43,511 nucleotides of DNA from Rhodoferax sp. OV413. GTDB lineage: Bacteria; Pseudomonadota; Gammaproteobacteria; Burkholderiales; Burkholderiaceae_C. The translations under genes were made by a program, and so were the position numbers. Positions within the stretch are counted from its first letter, which is position 1. Each line of letters begins with the position of its first letter. Shown one piece after another: positions 8,379 through 17,000 of this stretch. The notes below the pieces were generated by a model. It had not been told where the DNA came from. It worked only from the letters and a program-made list of their open reading frames with translations, and made no database searches. The stretch covers positions 1 through 43,511 of the forward strand of contig CAMAWD010000051.1 in assembly GCA_945861785.1 (NCBI GenBank), written 5' to 3'.

Positions 8379-9869
8379 TTACGAAGCCACCAGGCTGCCC
8401 AGCGCATCGAGTTTGGCTAGCGTCTTTTTGCGTGCGATCTTGCCGCTGGAGGATTTGACCAAGGTGCCCAGCGGCAATTCGACCAGCCGATCGAGTGATA
8501 CGCCGGAGGAAGTGGAAACCCATTTGCGCACGGCCGGGTAGGTGGTGGTGCCGGAGTTGTCGCCCTCAAAGTAGACGACCAGGGCCGAGTGGTCGGCGTT
8601 GACTGTGCAAAAGATGCGACCGGGCTTGAACCCCGGCTGCGCGCCGATGTGCTGCTCGATCTGGTGGGCGATGATCTTCTTGCCATTCACAACCAGGGTG
8701 TCGTCCACCCGACCGACCACGAACAACTCGCCACCGGCCAGGCTGCCGAGGTCTCCCGTGTTGTACCAGCCATCGGACGCGATCGATTCAGTGGCCTGGT
8801 TGAGGTAGCCATCGAACAGGAAGGGACTCCGGATCTGGATGGCGCCGACGCCTTCCTCCACGGGGTTCACGATTCGCACATCACAACCCGCCACCGGTTG
8901 GCCAGAAGACAGGATGTCGTTGCGGACCGCAAGCTCACCGGAAACCGTGGTCTGGCTTTGGCTGACGGCAAAGACAGTCTCTGCCATTGCGTAACTCGTC
9001 TGCAGGCAGTCGTCAGGCAGTGAGAATGGCCGGAAAGCCTGTTGGAACTCCTGGAATGTCGAGGCCCGGCACGGCTCGCTGCAACTGATCAGGGCCCGCA
9101 GGCTGGACAGGTTTCGGGGTTGTGGCTTGTCCGCCCGACGGTAGAAGTTGCACAGGTGCCTGAACGCAAAATCCGGTTGCCAGCACAGGGTGGACGCCTG
9201 TTGCCCGATGACGTCAAACAGGGTGTCGGGTCGGAACGACCATTCCACGGGATCCAGGTAGTCGACGGTGCAGCCATGGTACAGCGGCAGGAACAGCGAG
9301 GTGATCAGGCCCATGTCATGGTAGAGCGGCAACCAGCTGGCGATCTTGTCCTGGTGGGTGATGGCCAGCGCCTCGCCAAGTGACGCGAGTTGCTGGTCCA
9401 GTTTGTCCAGGGTGATCAACACGCCCTTTTTCAGGCTGGTGGTCCCGGAGGAGAACTGCAGAAAGCCGTCATGGTCTGCCAGGGCCGGGTTGCGTTGCGC
9501 ATGAAGCCGGCGCGCACCGTCGGCGTCGACCAGCAGGTTGGGATGGAACCGCTCCAGAAGCAACTGCATTTCGGTGGCGTGGATGTTCCGGTCCTGGCGC
9601 GGCGTCCATGGAGACAGAAATGCGGGGATGGCATGCCCCAGCACGCAGGCCAGGTAGGCGGTGATGCTTTCATAGCGGATGGCGCTGGTAATGAACACCA
9701 GTTCGCCGGGTTGGCCGTACTGCCTGCTCGAAAGGCAATGGTCCAGATCGTCCACAAGCTGGGCGTAGCCGACCTCCACGGGTCGGTCTGAACCATGGAA
9801 CCGGAATGCCGGCTTGGAGGGTGTGCGTTGCGCGTGCGAACGCAGCAGGTTCCCAAGTTCCCGGCTCAT
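8379..9869 (-). CDS. Acyl-AMP ligase (FAAL-like AMP-binding enzyme)
   Basis: A 496-residue adenylate-forming enzyme. The P-loop-like FSSGTTSLKKG lies near residue 140, the aromatic/acid motif YAMAETVFAVS in the middle, GWYNTGDLG near 367, and SSGKIARKK with the predicted catalytic Lys near 476. The stretch SWLPLYHDMGLI is characteristic of fatty acyl-AMP ligases, which pass the acyl group to an ACP rather than to CoA. The start chosen is the ATG at 9869 (MSRELGN), whose ATGA overlaps the stop of the epimerase gene; the frame stays open further upstream, but only inside that gene. Expected reaction: ATP-dependent activation of a fatty or hydroxy acid and loading of the ACP encoded at 7206-7460. 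The substrate is unknown. Confidence 0.85.
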   Translation of the reverse strand: MSRELGNLLRSHAQRTPSKPAFRFHGSDRPVEVGYAQLVDDLDHCLSSRQYGQPGELVFITSAIRYESITAYLACVLGHAIPAFLSPWTPRQDRNIHATEMQLLLERFHPNLLVDADGARRLHAQRNPALADHDGFLQFSSGTTSLKKGVLITLDKLDQQLASLGEALAITHQDKIASWLPLYHDMGLITSLFLPLYHGCTVDYLDPVEWSFRPDTLFDVIGQQASTLCWQPDFAFRHLCNFYRRADKPQPRNLSSLRALISCSEPCRASTFQEFQQAFRPFSLPDDCLQTSYAMAETVFAVSQSQTTVSGELAVRNDILSSGQPVAGCDVRIVNPVEEGVGAIQIRSPFLFDGYLNQATESIASDGWYNTGDLGSLAGGELFVVGRVDDTLVVNGKKIIAHQIEQHIGAQPGFKPGRIFCTVNADHSALVVYFEGDNSGTTTYPAVRKWVSTSSGVSLDRLVELPLGTLVKSSSGKIARKKTLAKLDALGSLVAS

Positions 9870-10861
9870 TTTGAAACCCCGTGCGGTGCCACCTGCGCCC
9901 AGGCGGCCGGATGGTTTTGCCGCAGTATTTCCTCGCACACGTCGTACACCGTGCGTGCGATTGTCTTCCCGGTCGCCTGCTGCACGGCCGATATGTCGGC
10001 GCTCCATTGGGGCGGCCGCTCCAATGGCTCTTGCGTCGCCAGCAGCAGGTGGTCAGTCCACAGTAGCCCGTACTTCTTGAACAGGATCTCGACAAAATCC
10101 GTGGCCCACAGCGCCTTGCCGCTAGCCAGAACAAAGTCGCAACCGGCGGGTTGGTTGGCGATGCAGGCCACCGTGTCCATGAACTCGCTGGCGTCGCCCC
10201 AGTCGCTCCAGAATCCGAGCGCTCCGATCTTTCCGATATGCTGGCGGTCGAGGATGGCGCTGGCCAATGTCTCGACGATCCGGGGGATGAAGTAACTGCT
10301 GCCCCGTCGCGGCGACTCATGGTTGAAGGTCCACACCACCGATGCCTTTGTCTGGTGGCGCGCCCGGTAATACCGGATCAGGTCGGTGGCGGCATTCTTG
10401 GTTGTGGAGTAGATGCAGTTGGAATGGCGTGGGCTGGATTCGGAAATCTGCAATGGCAGCGGGTCGCCGAACACCTTGGACGAACTGGCGTAGACCAGGC
10501 TTGCGTGTGGTGCCGTGACGCGCAGGTACTCCAGCACTGCATGGGCAGACACTGTGTTGACAAGGTGCACGTCCTGCCAGCGCGACTCATACTGGAAACC
10601 GGCCGAACCGTGGACTGCAGCCACATGGTAAATCGCGTCTGGCCGGTATTCTTGCGTCAACGCCGCCAACTGCGGTACGTCAGACAAGTCCAGGCACACA
10701 TACTTGAAGGTGGGCGCTGGCGCCACCCATCGTGAGGCAGTCTGGCGGCCGACGCCACAGACCGCCCAGCCCTGGTCGAGCAGGTGTTCGGCCAGGTAGC
10801 TGCCGTCTTGCCCGTTGACTCCCAGAACCAACGCGCGTCGGGGGTGTGTGGCAGTTTCCAC
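9866..10861 (-). CDS. GDP-mannose 4,6-dehydratase-like NAD(P)-dependent sugar nucleotide dehydratase/epimerase
   Basis: A 331-residue extended short-chain dehydrogenase. The N-terminal Rossmann motif LVLGVNGQDGSYLAEHLL is very close to that of GDP-mannose 4,6-dehydratases. Further support is ASSSKVFG (Ser of the triad), YSTTK (YxxxK catalytic pair) and NHESPRRG, a GMD signature. A GTG at 10861 is taken as start: it gives the usual short N-terminus and sits 10 bp after the preceding stop, whereas the in-frame ATG at 10951 would overlap the upstream gene by 80 bp and add a non-family tail. Product inferred: a GDP-4-keto-6-deoxy sugar or close relative, the precursor for fucose/rhamnose-type deoxysugars and a suitable donor for the fucosyltransferase-like modules. 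Confidence 0.85.
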   Translation of the reverse strand: METATHPRRALVLGVNGQDGSYLAEHLLDQGWAVCGVGRQTASRWVAPAPTFKYVCLDLSDVPQLAALTQEYRPDAIYHVAAVHGSAGFQYESRWQDVHLVNTVSAHAVLEYLRVTAPHASLVYASSSKVFGDPLPLQISESSPRHSNCIYSTTKNAATDLIRYYRARHQTKASVVWTFNHESPRRGSSYFIPRIVETLASAILDRQHIGKIGALGFWSDWGDASEFMDTVACIANQPAGCDFVLASGKALWATDFVEILFKKYGLLWTDHLLLATQEPLERPPQWSADISAVQQATGKTIARTVYDVCEEILRQNHPAAWAQVAPHGVSK

Positions 10862-10871
10862 GCAGTTGCCG

Positions 10872-11192
10872 TCAGGTGGTTTCCGGGCCGGCCGCTGGGG
10901 GCGGCGGGTCGGCTGATGCCGGCGGTGCAGAATCGGCGAGGTCCCGCCCATACATTTTCGTGGCTCCCTGCTTGTAGAGCTTCTGCAGCTCGCCCGTAGT
11001 GATCATCCGGTTGAGCATTTCATCGATTTCCTGGATCAGGTCGTTGCGCTGCGAATTGGCGACGTTGGTGACCCGGCAGGCATCTGCCAGTTGTTTGTCG
11101 GTGGCGCCCTTGTTGCGCTTGATGTCCTCTGCAAACCAGATCCGGATATTCACGATCGACAACTTGTCGATCAGGTTTCCTACCGTGTCCAT
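10872..11192 (-). CDS. Small helical protein of unknown function in the glycosylation cluster
   Basis: A 106-residue protein with a predicted all-helical first 85 residues (NLIDKLSIVNIRIW, then NSQRNDLIQEIDEML) and a disordered Pro/Ala-rich tail (PPASADPPPPAAG). I do not recognise a characterised family; small proteins with a similar LIDKLSIVN start seem to occur near surface-glycan genes, but I cannot verify that here. It sits 4 bp after the methyltransferase fusion and 10 bp before the dehydratase gene, so it belongs to the operon. It has no membrane segment or signal peptide. A scaffold or regulatory subunit for one of the sugar enzymes is possible, but no function should be assigned. Confidence 0.7.
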   Translation of the reverse strand: MDTVGNLIDKLSIVNIRIWFAEDIKRNKGATDKQLADACRVTNVANSQRNDLIQEIDEMLNRMITTGELQKLYKQGATKMYGRDLADSAPPASADPPPPAAGPETT

Positions 11193-11196
11193 GTGT

Positions 11197-13020
11197 TTAC
11201 CTTCCTATGACTTGAAATTTCGGGCAGGGGACGATGAACTTGCCGCCACCGTCGAGGTAGTCTTTTTCCCGGCCGACAAATTCGTTGATGAAGTGCCAGG
11301 GAAGAACCAGCAGGTAGTCCGGCTTGGCGCGGCGCATTTCCCCTTCGGAATGGACAGGGATGTTTGTGCCAACCGTTTTCAGTCCGAACTTGTGGATGCT
11401 GCGTTCGGCAATGCCGTCGATCAAGCTGTGGTCGAGGCCGAAATACTGCAGCAGCGTATTGCCCTTGGTCGAGGCGCCGTACCCCCAGACGGTCTTGCCT
11501 TTTGCCTTTTCCTCGGTGATGAAATTGACCAGGTCGTGCTTGAGCTGGTTGATGCGCTCGAAGAAGTTGAGCCATGTTGCCGGCTTGTCCAGGCCCAGCG
11601 TGTTCTCGTAGGCCAGCAGCGACTGGGTGCGCATGCGGCACACGTCCCGGTAGGGTTGGGTGCCAAAACCCTGTTTGTTGGCGTTGTGCTTCATCGCGTA
11701 GACCCGGAACGAACCGCCATTGACGTCATTGAGCTGTACATCGACGATGTCGAAGCCGGATTGGTTCAGCAGCGACTGCAGGTTGAACAGCGAGTAGTAG
11801 TAGATGTGCTCATGGCAGATGTTGTCGAATGCCAACTGCTCCAGCATCAGGGGTGTGTAGGAGAGTTGCAGCACCCACAACCCACCTTGGTCCAGGACCT
11901 CCGCGATGTCGTCGACGAACACTTTGGGGTGCTCCAGGTCGTAAAACATGGCAATCGACGTGATGACACGGGCCTTGAGCTTGCCGAACTTGGAGCGCTT
12001 GAACACGTCGGCCGAAAAGAAGTCCTGGATGATCAGGTTCGATACCTTCTCGGACTCGGCCTTGTAGGAGTCGTCTGCCGGGTCGATGCCGACCTTGATG
12101 AAGTCCCGCGGAACGAAACCCAGCAAGGTGCCGTCGTTGCACGCGATGTCGATCCACAGGTCGTTTTCCTTGAACTTGATCGTATCCAGGATCGAGCTGA
12201 CGATGTTGCCGAGTTCCGCCTTCATGGTGCCGTTCACGCCGGAGCGGTACCAGTACTTGCCATACATCGCGTCTGCCGGCGCTGAATGCTCCAACCGGAC
12301 CGCGCCCGTGGACTCTTCCAGCATCATCTTCATCTCGACCTTGCCAGCCCGGGGTTGCTCCCCGTCGTTCAGAAAGTCGGACACGTACAGGTCGCCCAGG
12401 CTGAACAACTCAACCAGGGTTGCAGGTTTTCGGACATAAAAATCATGCACCTCCACCCGCTGGTCCTTGACCCAGCCCAGGCCCGACAGGTACTGTTCTG
12501 CCTTTGCTTCGTTGGGCGTGTTTTCGATGACCAGCAACTTGAGGTTGTAGCTGTTGACATCGAAGGACTGCAGTACGTCGAGATCATGACCGTGGGTCCG
12601 GATGGAAATGAAATCGATGGTCTGGTGGTTGAAATAGTTCTCGATGCACCAATCAAGGCGACGTGCCTTGGCTTGTACGCCCGCCTCTGCCGCCCCGGAA
12701 ATGGCTGCGTCCGGGCCAATCGCCGGGAGCTGGTCGCCGGGCAAGCCCTTCAGGGCGAGCCAGACGTTGTCATTGTTCTCCGTCGAGATGGCGAAGTTCA
12801 GTGCGTTCTTGCGGTTGTTCTTGAGTTGCTCGAAGTAACGGGGCATTGGTTCGACACACAAGGTGTCCCAGCCGCTGCGCTCGAACTGGTAGGTGTCTGA
12901 CACGGCGATTCCGTCGGCCGCGCCGACCTCGATGCAGTTGCCGGATTTTTGCCCTGCGAAATAACTTTCGATGGACGAGAGCAGCAGGGGAGCGGCTGGG
13001 GTTTGGGTGGTGTCGTTCAT
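11197..13020 (-). CDS. Bifunctional methyltransferase: FkbM-type domain fused to sugar C-methyltransferase-like domain
   Basis: A 607-residue two-domain enzyme. Residues about 1-200 match FkbM O-methyltransferases (CIEVGAADGIAVSDTYQFE near 27; FISIRTHGHDLDVLQSF; LLVIENTP). Residues about 210-607 match the NovU/TylCIII type sugar C-methyltransferases: SAM motif IACNDGTLLG near 290, the HEHIYYYSL segment typical of the family, and a C-terminal half with WGYGASTKGNTLLQ near 510. In that family the SAM domain is usually preceded by a zinc-binding domain with paired CxxC motifs; here that part (LFSLGDLYVSDFLNDGE) has no Cys pairs. The start is the ATG at 13020, 4 bp after the preceding stop; a further in-frame ATG at 13047 lies inside the upstream gene. 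Expected role: methylation of the deoxysugar at two sites. Confidence 0.8.
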   Translation of the reverse strand: MNDTTQTPAAPLLLSSIESYFAGQKSGNCIEVGAADGIAVSDTYQFERSGWDTLCVEPMPRYFEQLKNNRKNALNFAISTENNDNVWLALKGLPGDQLPAIGPDAAISGAAEAGVQAKARRLDWCIENYFNHQTIDFISIRTHGHDLDVLQSFDVNSYNLKLLVIENTPNEAKAEQYLSGLGWVKDQRVEVHDFYVRKPATLVELFSLGDLYVSDFLNDGEQPRAGKVEMKMMLEESTGAVRLEHSAPADAMYGKYWYRSGVNGTMKAELGNIVSSILDTIKFKENDLWIDIACNDGTLLGFVPRDFIKVGIDPADDSYKAESEKVSNLIIQDFFSADVFKRSKFGKLKARVITSIAMFYDLEHPKVFVDDIAEVLDQGGLWVLQLSYTPLMLEQLAFDNICHEHIYYYSLFNLQSLLNQSGFDIVDVQLNDVNGGSFRVYAMKHNANKQGFGTQPYRDVCRMRTQSLLAYENTLGLDKPATWLNFFERINQLKHDLVNFITEEKAKGKTVWGYGASTKGNTLLQYFGLDHSLIDGIAERSIHKFGLKTVGTNIPVHSEGEMRRAKPDYLLVLPWHFINEFVGREKDYLDGGGKFIVPCPKFQVIGR

Positions 13021-13024
13021 TGGT

Positions 13025-16000
13025 TCAGATTCCCGATAGTTTTTCAATGGCAGGGGACAGCAGCCCGATCAGGTGGGCGCTTGACGGATTGTTTGTCCAT
13101 GCAATGTTGGTGCTGCCTTCGAGGAACCAGGAGTCGCGCTGCGCGTTGCAGATACACAGGAACTGCTTGGTTCGGAGGTTGTCCTTCGTTACCGAAAACG
13201 AATAGGGCCCGGATGACCTTCCGACGATCAGGTCGCAGTGGGTGGATATGCAGGAGATCTCGTTGAGGTCGCTGGTCGTCGCGGGGTTGTCGATGATCTC
13301 GGTGCAATACCTGGTGTTGGGCCTGTCGGGTTTCTTGCCGTCGTTGTTGCTGATCAGGAAAATGACTTCCGGAAAGCGGTCTGCCAGTGTCGCGACGATT
13401 TCTGCGAAATCTACAGCGGGCGCTTGTCCCGACATCGGCTGGTTGTTGCATACCAGCACATGGCGTCGCGTGGTCTGCGCGAAGTACCGGTCGATGTTGT
13501 GGATGTCGAAACAGCTGTAGTCGATCATTGGAACGTAGTGTTCAGCAGGTTGCATTGCCCCGCCCAGATGCAGACTTTCGTAGACACGTTGCATGACCGC
13601 GTGGTAGCAGGGAAAGTTGGCGCCAAACTCGATCGACTGCCGGCTCCCCATTTCTGCGGGGCTCATCCCCTGGTACTGGTATTGGCCCAGCCAGGTGTTG
13701 ATGGTGATGTCGGCCGGAATCTTGACGCGGGCGTGGGTGAGCCCGGGGATGTCGGCCAGCAGCTTGGGATTGTTGCCGTGGTAGTGAAAGAAGTCGCAGT
13801 CACCCAGCAGGTGCATCAGGTCCAGCAGGTAGGGCCGTGACATGTGCACGTCGCCGTTGTGCCAGTCGTTGAAGAACAGCACAGACACCCTGGACTCCAC
13901 CATGGCTGCGCCGCCAGGTGGCCCGAGTTCATCCGGCACCCGGCGGTGCCCCTGGTGCAGGAACACATTGTCCGAACGCACACTCTTCTCGCCGAACATG
14001 AAGATATACCCGTCCGGCCAGCGCTTGAGGCTGGAGGCCGCCAGCGACACGTTGGATTCCTTGTTGCCCAGGAAGTAGTCGCACTTGATCGCCAGCAGCA
14101 CGTCGATCAGCACATCTGCACCTACCGCGTAGCCCGGGTGCCCCTGCAGATGCACGCCCACCTGCGTTCCGGTACGCAGTGCAGGTGTGGTTACCAGACG
14201 CTTCGCATAACGCGCGCGGTAGGCATCGTGGACGTCGATTGCGTCGGTGAGCAGGAAGACGCCAATGCCAGGGTTCAGTTCGATGATCCGGTCGATGAAG
14301 TCATAGTAGCGCTGGTTGGTCTGGTGCAAATGGGGGGACTCATGGATCTTGTCCGATCCACGTACATGCACCGCGACCCAGGCACGGCCAGCCATGTGTT
14401 GCCGGTAGAACGCCTCTGCCGTCTCGCGGACAGGCGCTGCCGGGTGCAGGTACTTTTCACACAGGCGAAGATGGATTTCGTCTTCGCCCAGGCCGAAGTA
14501 GGCCGAGTCCGGTCCGATCCAGGGAATGATGGAGGACAAGGGAGCGTAGAAATCGCTGACCACCATGTCCTCCGGCCGGTCAAACAGGAACGGCGCGGCC
14601 ATGCGCGAATACGCGCCCTCCCAGGCATTGACCGCAACACCGTTCAGGTTGTCCCTGTTCCACTTGGGTGGGTAGATGGACAGCGCCTCCAGCCGCCCGG
14701 TCAGGTCGGCGTTCGACACCGGCAGGAAAAACAATTCGAACGCGTTCGGGTTGGCGGCGTCGCGAAACAGGCTGTTTTCGCCCCAGCAGACTACAGGCTT
14801 ACGCTGGGTCAGCTCGGCAACCAGCAACTGGCCCAGCACATGGTGGACGTTGCTCCAGAACCCGTAACCCCAATCCCGGATGAACAGGTACCGGTCCCGG
14901 TTGTTCGGATGCGCCGATTTTTCAGAGAGGTGAAACCGGTCTGGCAAACCATACAGGTGGGTCACCTGCGCCAGCAATCGCGCGGCGCGCGGGCAGTTGT
15001 GACCGGAGCGGCGGTAGAAACGCAGTTGCAGTTCTGCCTGCGGGACGTTGCCTTGCGCGATCAATTGGGCGACCCCGTCAAGCGCAGCGTCGGCAGCAGA
15101 GGCGGGTGGTGCTGCCGGGACAGATTGGCCGGTATGCGGTTCAGTGGCAACCACCATCGCCAGCAGCGCCTGTTCGAGGTTTTTGCAAAAATGCGCGGTG
15201 TCGAACAGGGCGTGTGTGGACCGATTCCGCGCAATACGCGCCTTGAGTTCCGCCAGCCGTGCGGGTTCCCGCGCCAGTGCCAGCGCGAGTGTTTCGTATT
15301 CTTCCAATGAGTCTGTGACCAGTTCCGGCATCCCGATGGCCTGCAACAGACTGGCCGCGACCCGCGCCGGAAATGCGTTCCCCCGGCATGTGAGCACGGG
15401 CAATCCCGCCATCAGGGCGTCGGCTGCCGTGGTGTGCGCGTTGTACGGAAAGGTGTCAAGGAACAGGTCGGCCTGGCGATAACGCGCAAGATGGTCTTCA
15501 ACCAGGGGGACCCGTTGCGCGAACACCAGCCGGCCTGAGTCGATACCGCGTGCCTGCGCCTCGCGCCGCAAATTTCCCTGCGCCGCTTCACCGCGCGACA
15601 CCAGCCACAAGACACTGCCTGGCACTTGCGCGAGCAGACGCATCCAGACACCGAACATGGGTGGGGCGATCTTGTAGTCGTGGCTGAACGAGCAAAACAC
15701 CACACCGCTTTCGGGGAGTCCGCATTCGCTGCGCGGTGGTGTGCGCTCGCTGATGCGCACACTGTCGTCGGTGGGCAGGTAGGTGTCCGGCAGGTAGGCC
15801 ACTTTCTCACTGTAGAGCGGCTGGTGCTCGGGTGGAATGACGCAACGGTCGGCCAGGATGTAGTCGAAGTAGTCGGTGCCCATCGTTCCGGGATAACCGA
15901 GGTAGTTCACCTGCACCGGTGCCGGCCGCCAGGCAAAGATTTCGGTGCGAGTGTCGGAGGTGTACCCTCCCAGGTCGACGGCGATGTCCACTTCCATTGT

Positions 16001-16981
16001 CCGCATCAGCCGGGCAATCTGCTCCGACCCCATTTCACGGGCGTCGATGAAATGGTCGAAGGTGTCGACCATGCGCGCGCGCAAGCGGCTGCCGTCGTCC
16101 ACGCCCAAAGAGATCGCAATGGTTTCGAAGCGCGAATGGTCGTGCCGCTCGAACACGCCGGCCATCAGGTGGCCTACGGGATGCTCCCGAAAGTCGGGCG
16201 ACACATAGGCCAGCCGTATCCGGTCGTGGTGGTAGGCCTCGCCGCGCCAGAGCTTGACGGGCTGGGCGGGGGAATAGGCTTCGGCGAATATCCTGGCGGC
16301 CAGTTGATGGTCGCTCGCCTGGTCGGACGCCGACATGAATGCCAGCGACTTGCACACCCGCCGACCCGCCCTTGCCCCTGCGATGATCTGGCGCGTCAGG
16401 TCATCGAAATCGGTCCAGTCGCAAATGTGCATGCGTTCGTAGAACAGCAGGCCCAATGCGAAGTTGTATTCCGGGTTGATCCTGATCAGCCGTTCAAACA
16501 ATGCGATGGCCTGCGCGCTCTGCTTGAACTCCGTCAGCAAGATGCCGCTGTTTCCCAGGGCTGCTGCATGGTCGGGGTCGATGGCCAGTATGCGGTTGAA
16601 GCGATCGAGCGCCTCCTTGTGGCGGAACATGCTGCGCAGCAGGGCGCCGCTGTTGAGCAGAACCTCGGTGTAGTCCGGTACCAGGGCGAGTGCCGCGTCA
16701 TAACTCTGGAGGGATTTTTCCTTCTCCCCCTGGCTTTGCAGCAGCACGCCTTGCAGGTAGTGCAGGGGTGCAAATCCGGGGGTTGCCATCACCCCGCGGT
16801 TGCAAAGCCCGAGTGCAGTGTCCGCCTGGCCGGCGTTCATGGCGATCAGGCTGAGCGAGTACAACGCATGGGCATTGCCTGGATCGGCCAGAAGCACGGT
16901 GTCGAACAGGTGCGATGCCTCATCGGTCTTGCCCTCCGACTGCAGGGCGATTGCCTGGACGAGTTGGTCGGTGACGGACAT
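13025..16981 (-). CDS. Large TPR-GT41 (OGT/SPINDLY-like) transferase fused to fucosyltransferase-like and third C-terminal modules
   Basis: A 1318-residue protein. About 1-190: tetratricopeptide repeats (acceptor-binding superhelix in OGT). About 195-607: complete GT41 catalytic region with YVSPDFREHP near 258 (His equivalent to the OGT active-site His), RPAPVQVNYLGYPGT near 340, SHDYKI with the donor-binding Lys near 437, and DTFPYNAHTTAADAL near 509. About 690-1015: a second GT-B-like module with VAVHVRGSDK near 870, the Arg-Gly motif of NodZ/O-FucT fucosyltransferases, and CDYFLGNKESNVSLAASS. About 1030-1318: a third module (FFNDWHNGDVHMS near 1032, LIVGRSSGPYSF near the end) which looks glycosyltransferase-like but is not identified. 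Known GT41 enzymes put sugars on Ser/Thr of proteins, or fucose in SPINDLY. ATG at 16981 follows the OMF stop by 19 bp, with GGGGTC upstream. Acceptor inferred: repeat protein or flagellins. Confidence 0.9.
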   Translation of the reverse strand: MSVTDQLVQAIALQSEGKTDEASHLFDTVLLADPGNAHALYSLSLIAMNAGQADTALGLCNRGVMATPGFAPLHYLQGVLLQSQGEKEKSLQSYDAALALVPDYTEVLLNSGALLRSMFRHKEALDRFNRILAIDPDHAAALGNSGILLTEFKQSAQAIALFERLIRINPEYNFALGLLFYERMHICDWTDFDDLTRQIIAGARAGRRVCKSLAFMSASDQASDHQLAARIFAEAYSPAQPVKLWRGEAYHHDRIRLAYVSPDFREHPVGHLMAGVFERHDHSRFETIAISLGVDDGSRLRARMVDTFDHFIDAREMGSEQIARLMRTMEVDIAVDLGGYTSDTRTEIFAWRPAPVQVNYLGYPGTMGTDYFDYILADRCVIPPEHQPLYSEKVAYLPDTYLPTDDSVRISERTPPRSECGLPESGVVFCSFSHDYKIAPPMFGVWMRLLAQVPGSVLWLVSRGEAAQGNLRREAQARGIDSGRLVFAQRVPLVEDHLARYRQADLFLDTFPYNAHTTAADALMAGLPVLTCRGNAFPARVAASLLQAIGMPELVTDSLEEYETLALALAREPARLAELKARIARNRSTHALFDTAHFCKNLEQALLAMVVATEPHTGQSVPAAPPASAADAALDGVAQLIAQGNVPQAELQLRFYRRSGHNCPRAARLLAQVTHLYGLPDRFHLSEKSAHPNNRDRYLFIRDWGYGFWSNVHHVLGQLLVAELTQRKPVVCWGENSLFRDAANPNAFELFFLPVSNADLTGRLEALSIYPPKWNRDNLNGVAVNAWEGAYSRMAAPFLFDRPEDMVVSDFYAPLSSIIPWIGPDSAYFGLGEDEIHLRLCEKYLHPAAPVRETAEAFYRQHMAGRAWVAVHVRGSDKIHESPHLHQTNQRYYDFIDRIIELNPGIGVFLLTDAIDVHDAYRARYAKRLVTTPALRTGTQVGVHLQGHPGYAVGADVLIDVLLAIKCDYFLGNKESNVSLAASSLKRWPDGYIFMFGEKSVRSDNVFLHQGHRRVPDELGPPGGAAMVESRVSVLFFNDWHNGDVHMSRPYLLDLMHLLGDCDFFHYHGNNPKLLADIPGLTHARVKIPADITINTWLGQYQYQGMSPAEMGSRQSIEFGANFPCYHAVMQRVYESLHLGGAMQPAEHYVPMIDYSCFDIHNIDRYFAQTTRRHVLVCNNQPMSGQAPAVDFAEIVATLADRFPEVIFLISNNDGKKPDRPNTRYCTEIIDNPATTSDLNEISCISTHCDLIVGRSSGPYSFSVTKDNLRTKQFLCICNAQRDSWFLEGSTNIAWTNNPSSAHLIGLLSPAIEKLSGI

Positions 16982-17000
16982 CTTGGTCTGACCCCGAAAT

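Noticed and set aside
10999-12285. A 428-codon open frame opposite the methyltransferase fusion
   Set aside because: Val/Asp/Leu-rich shadow, starts inside the small-protein gene, no recognisable domain.
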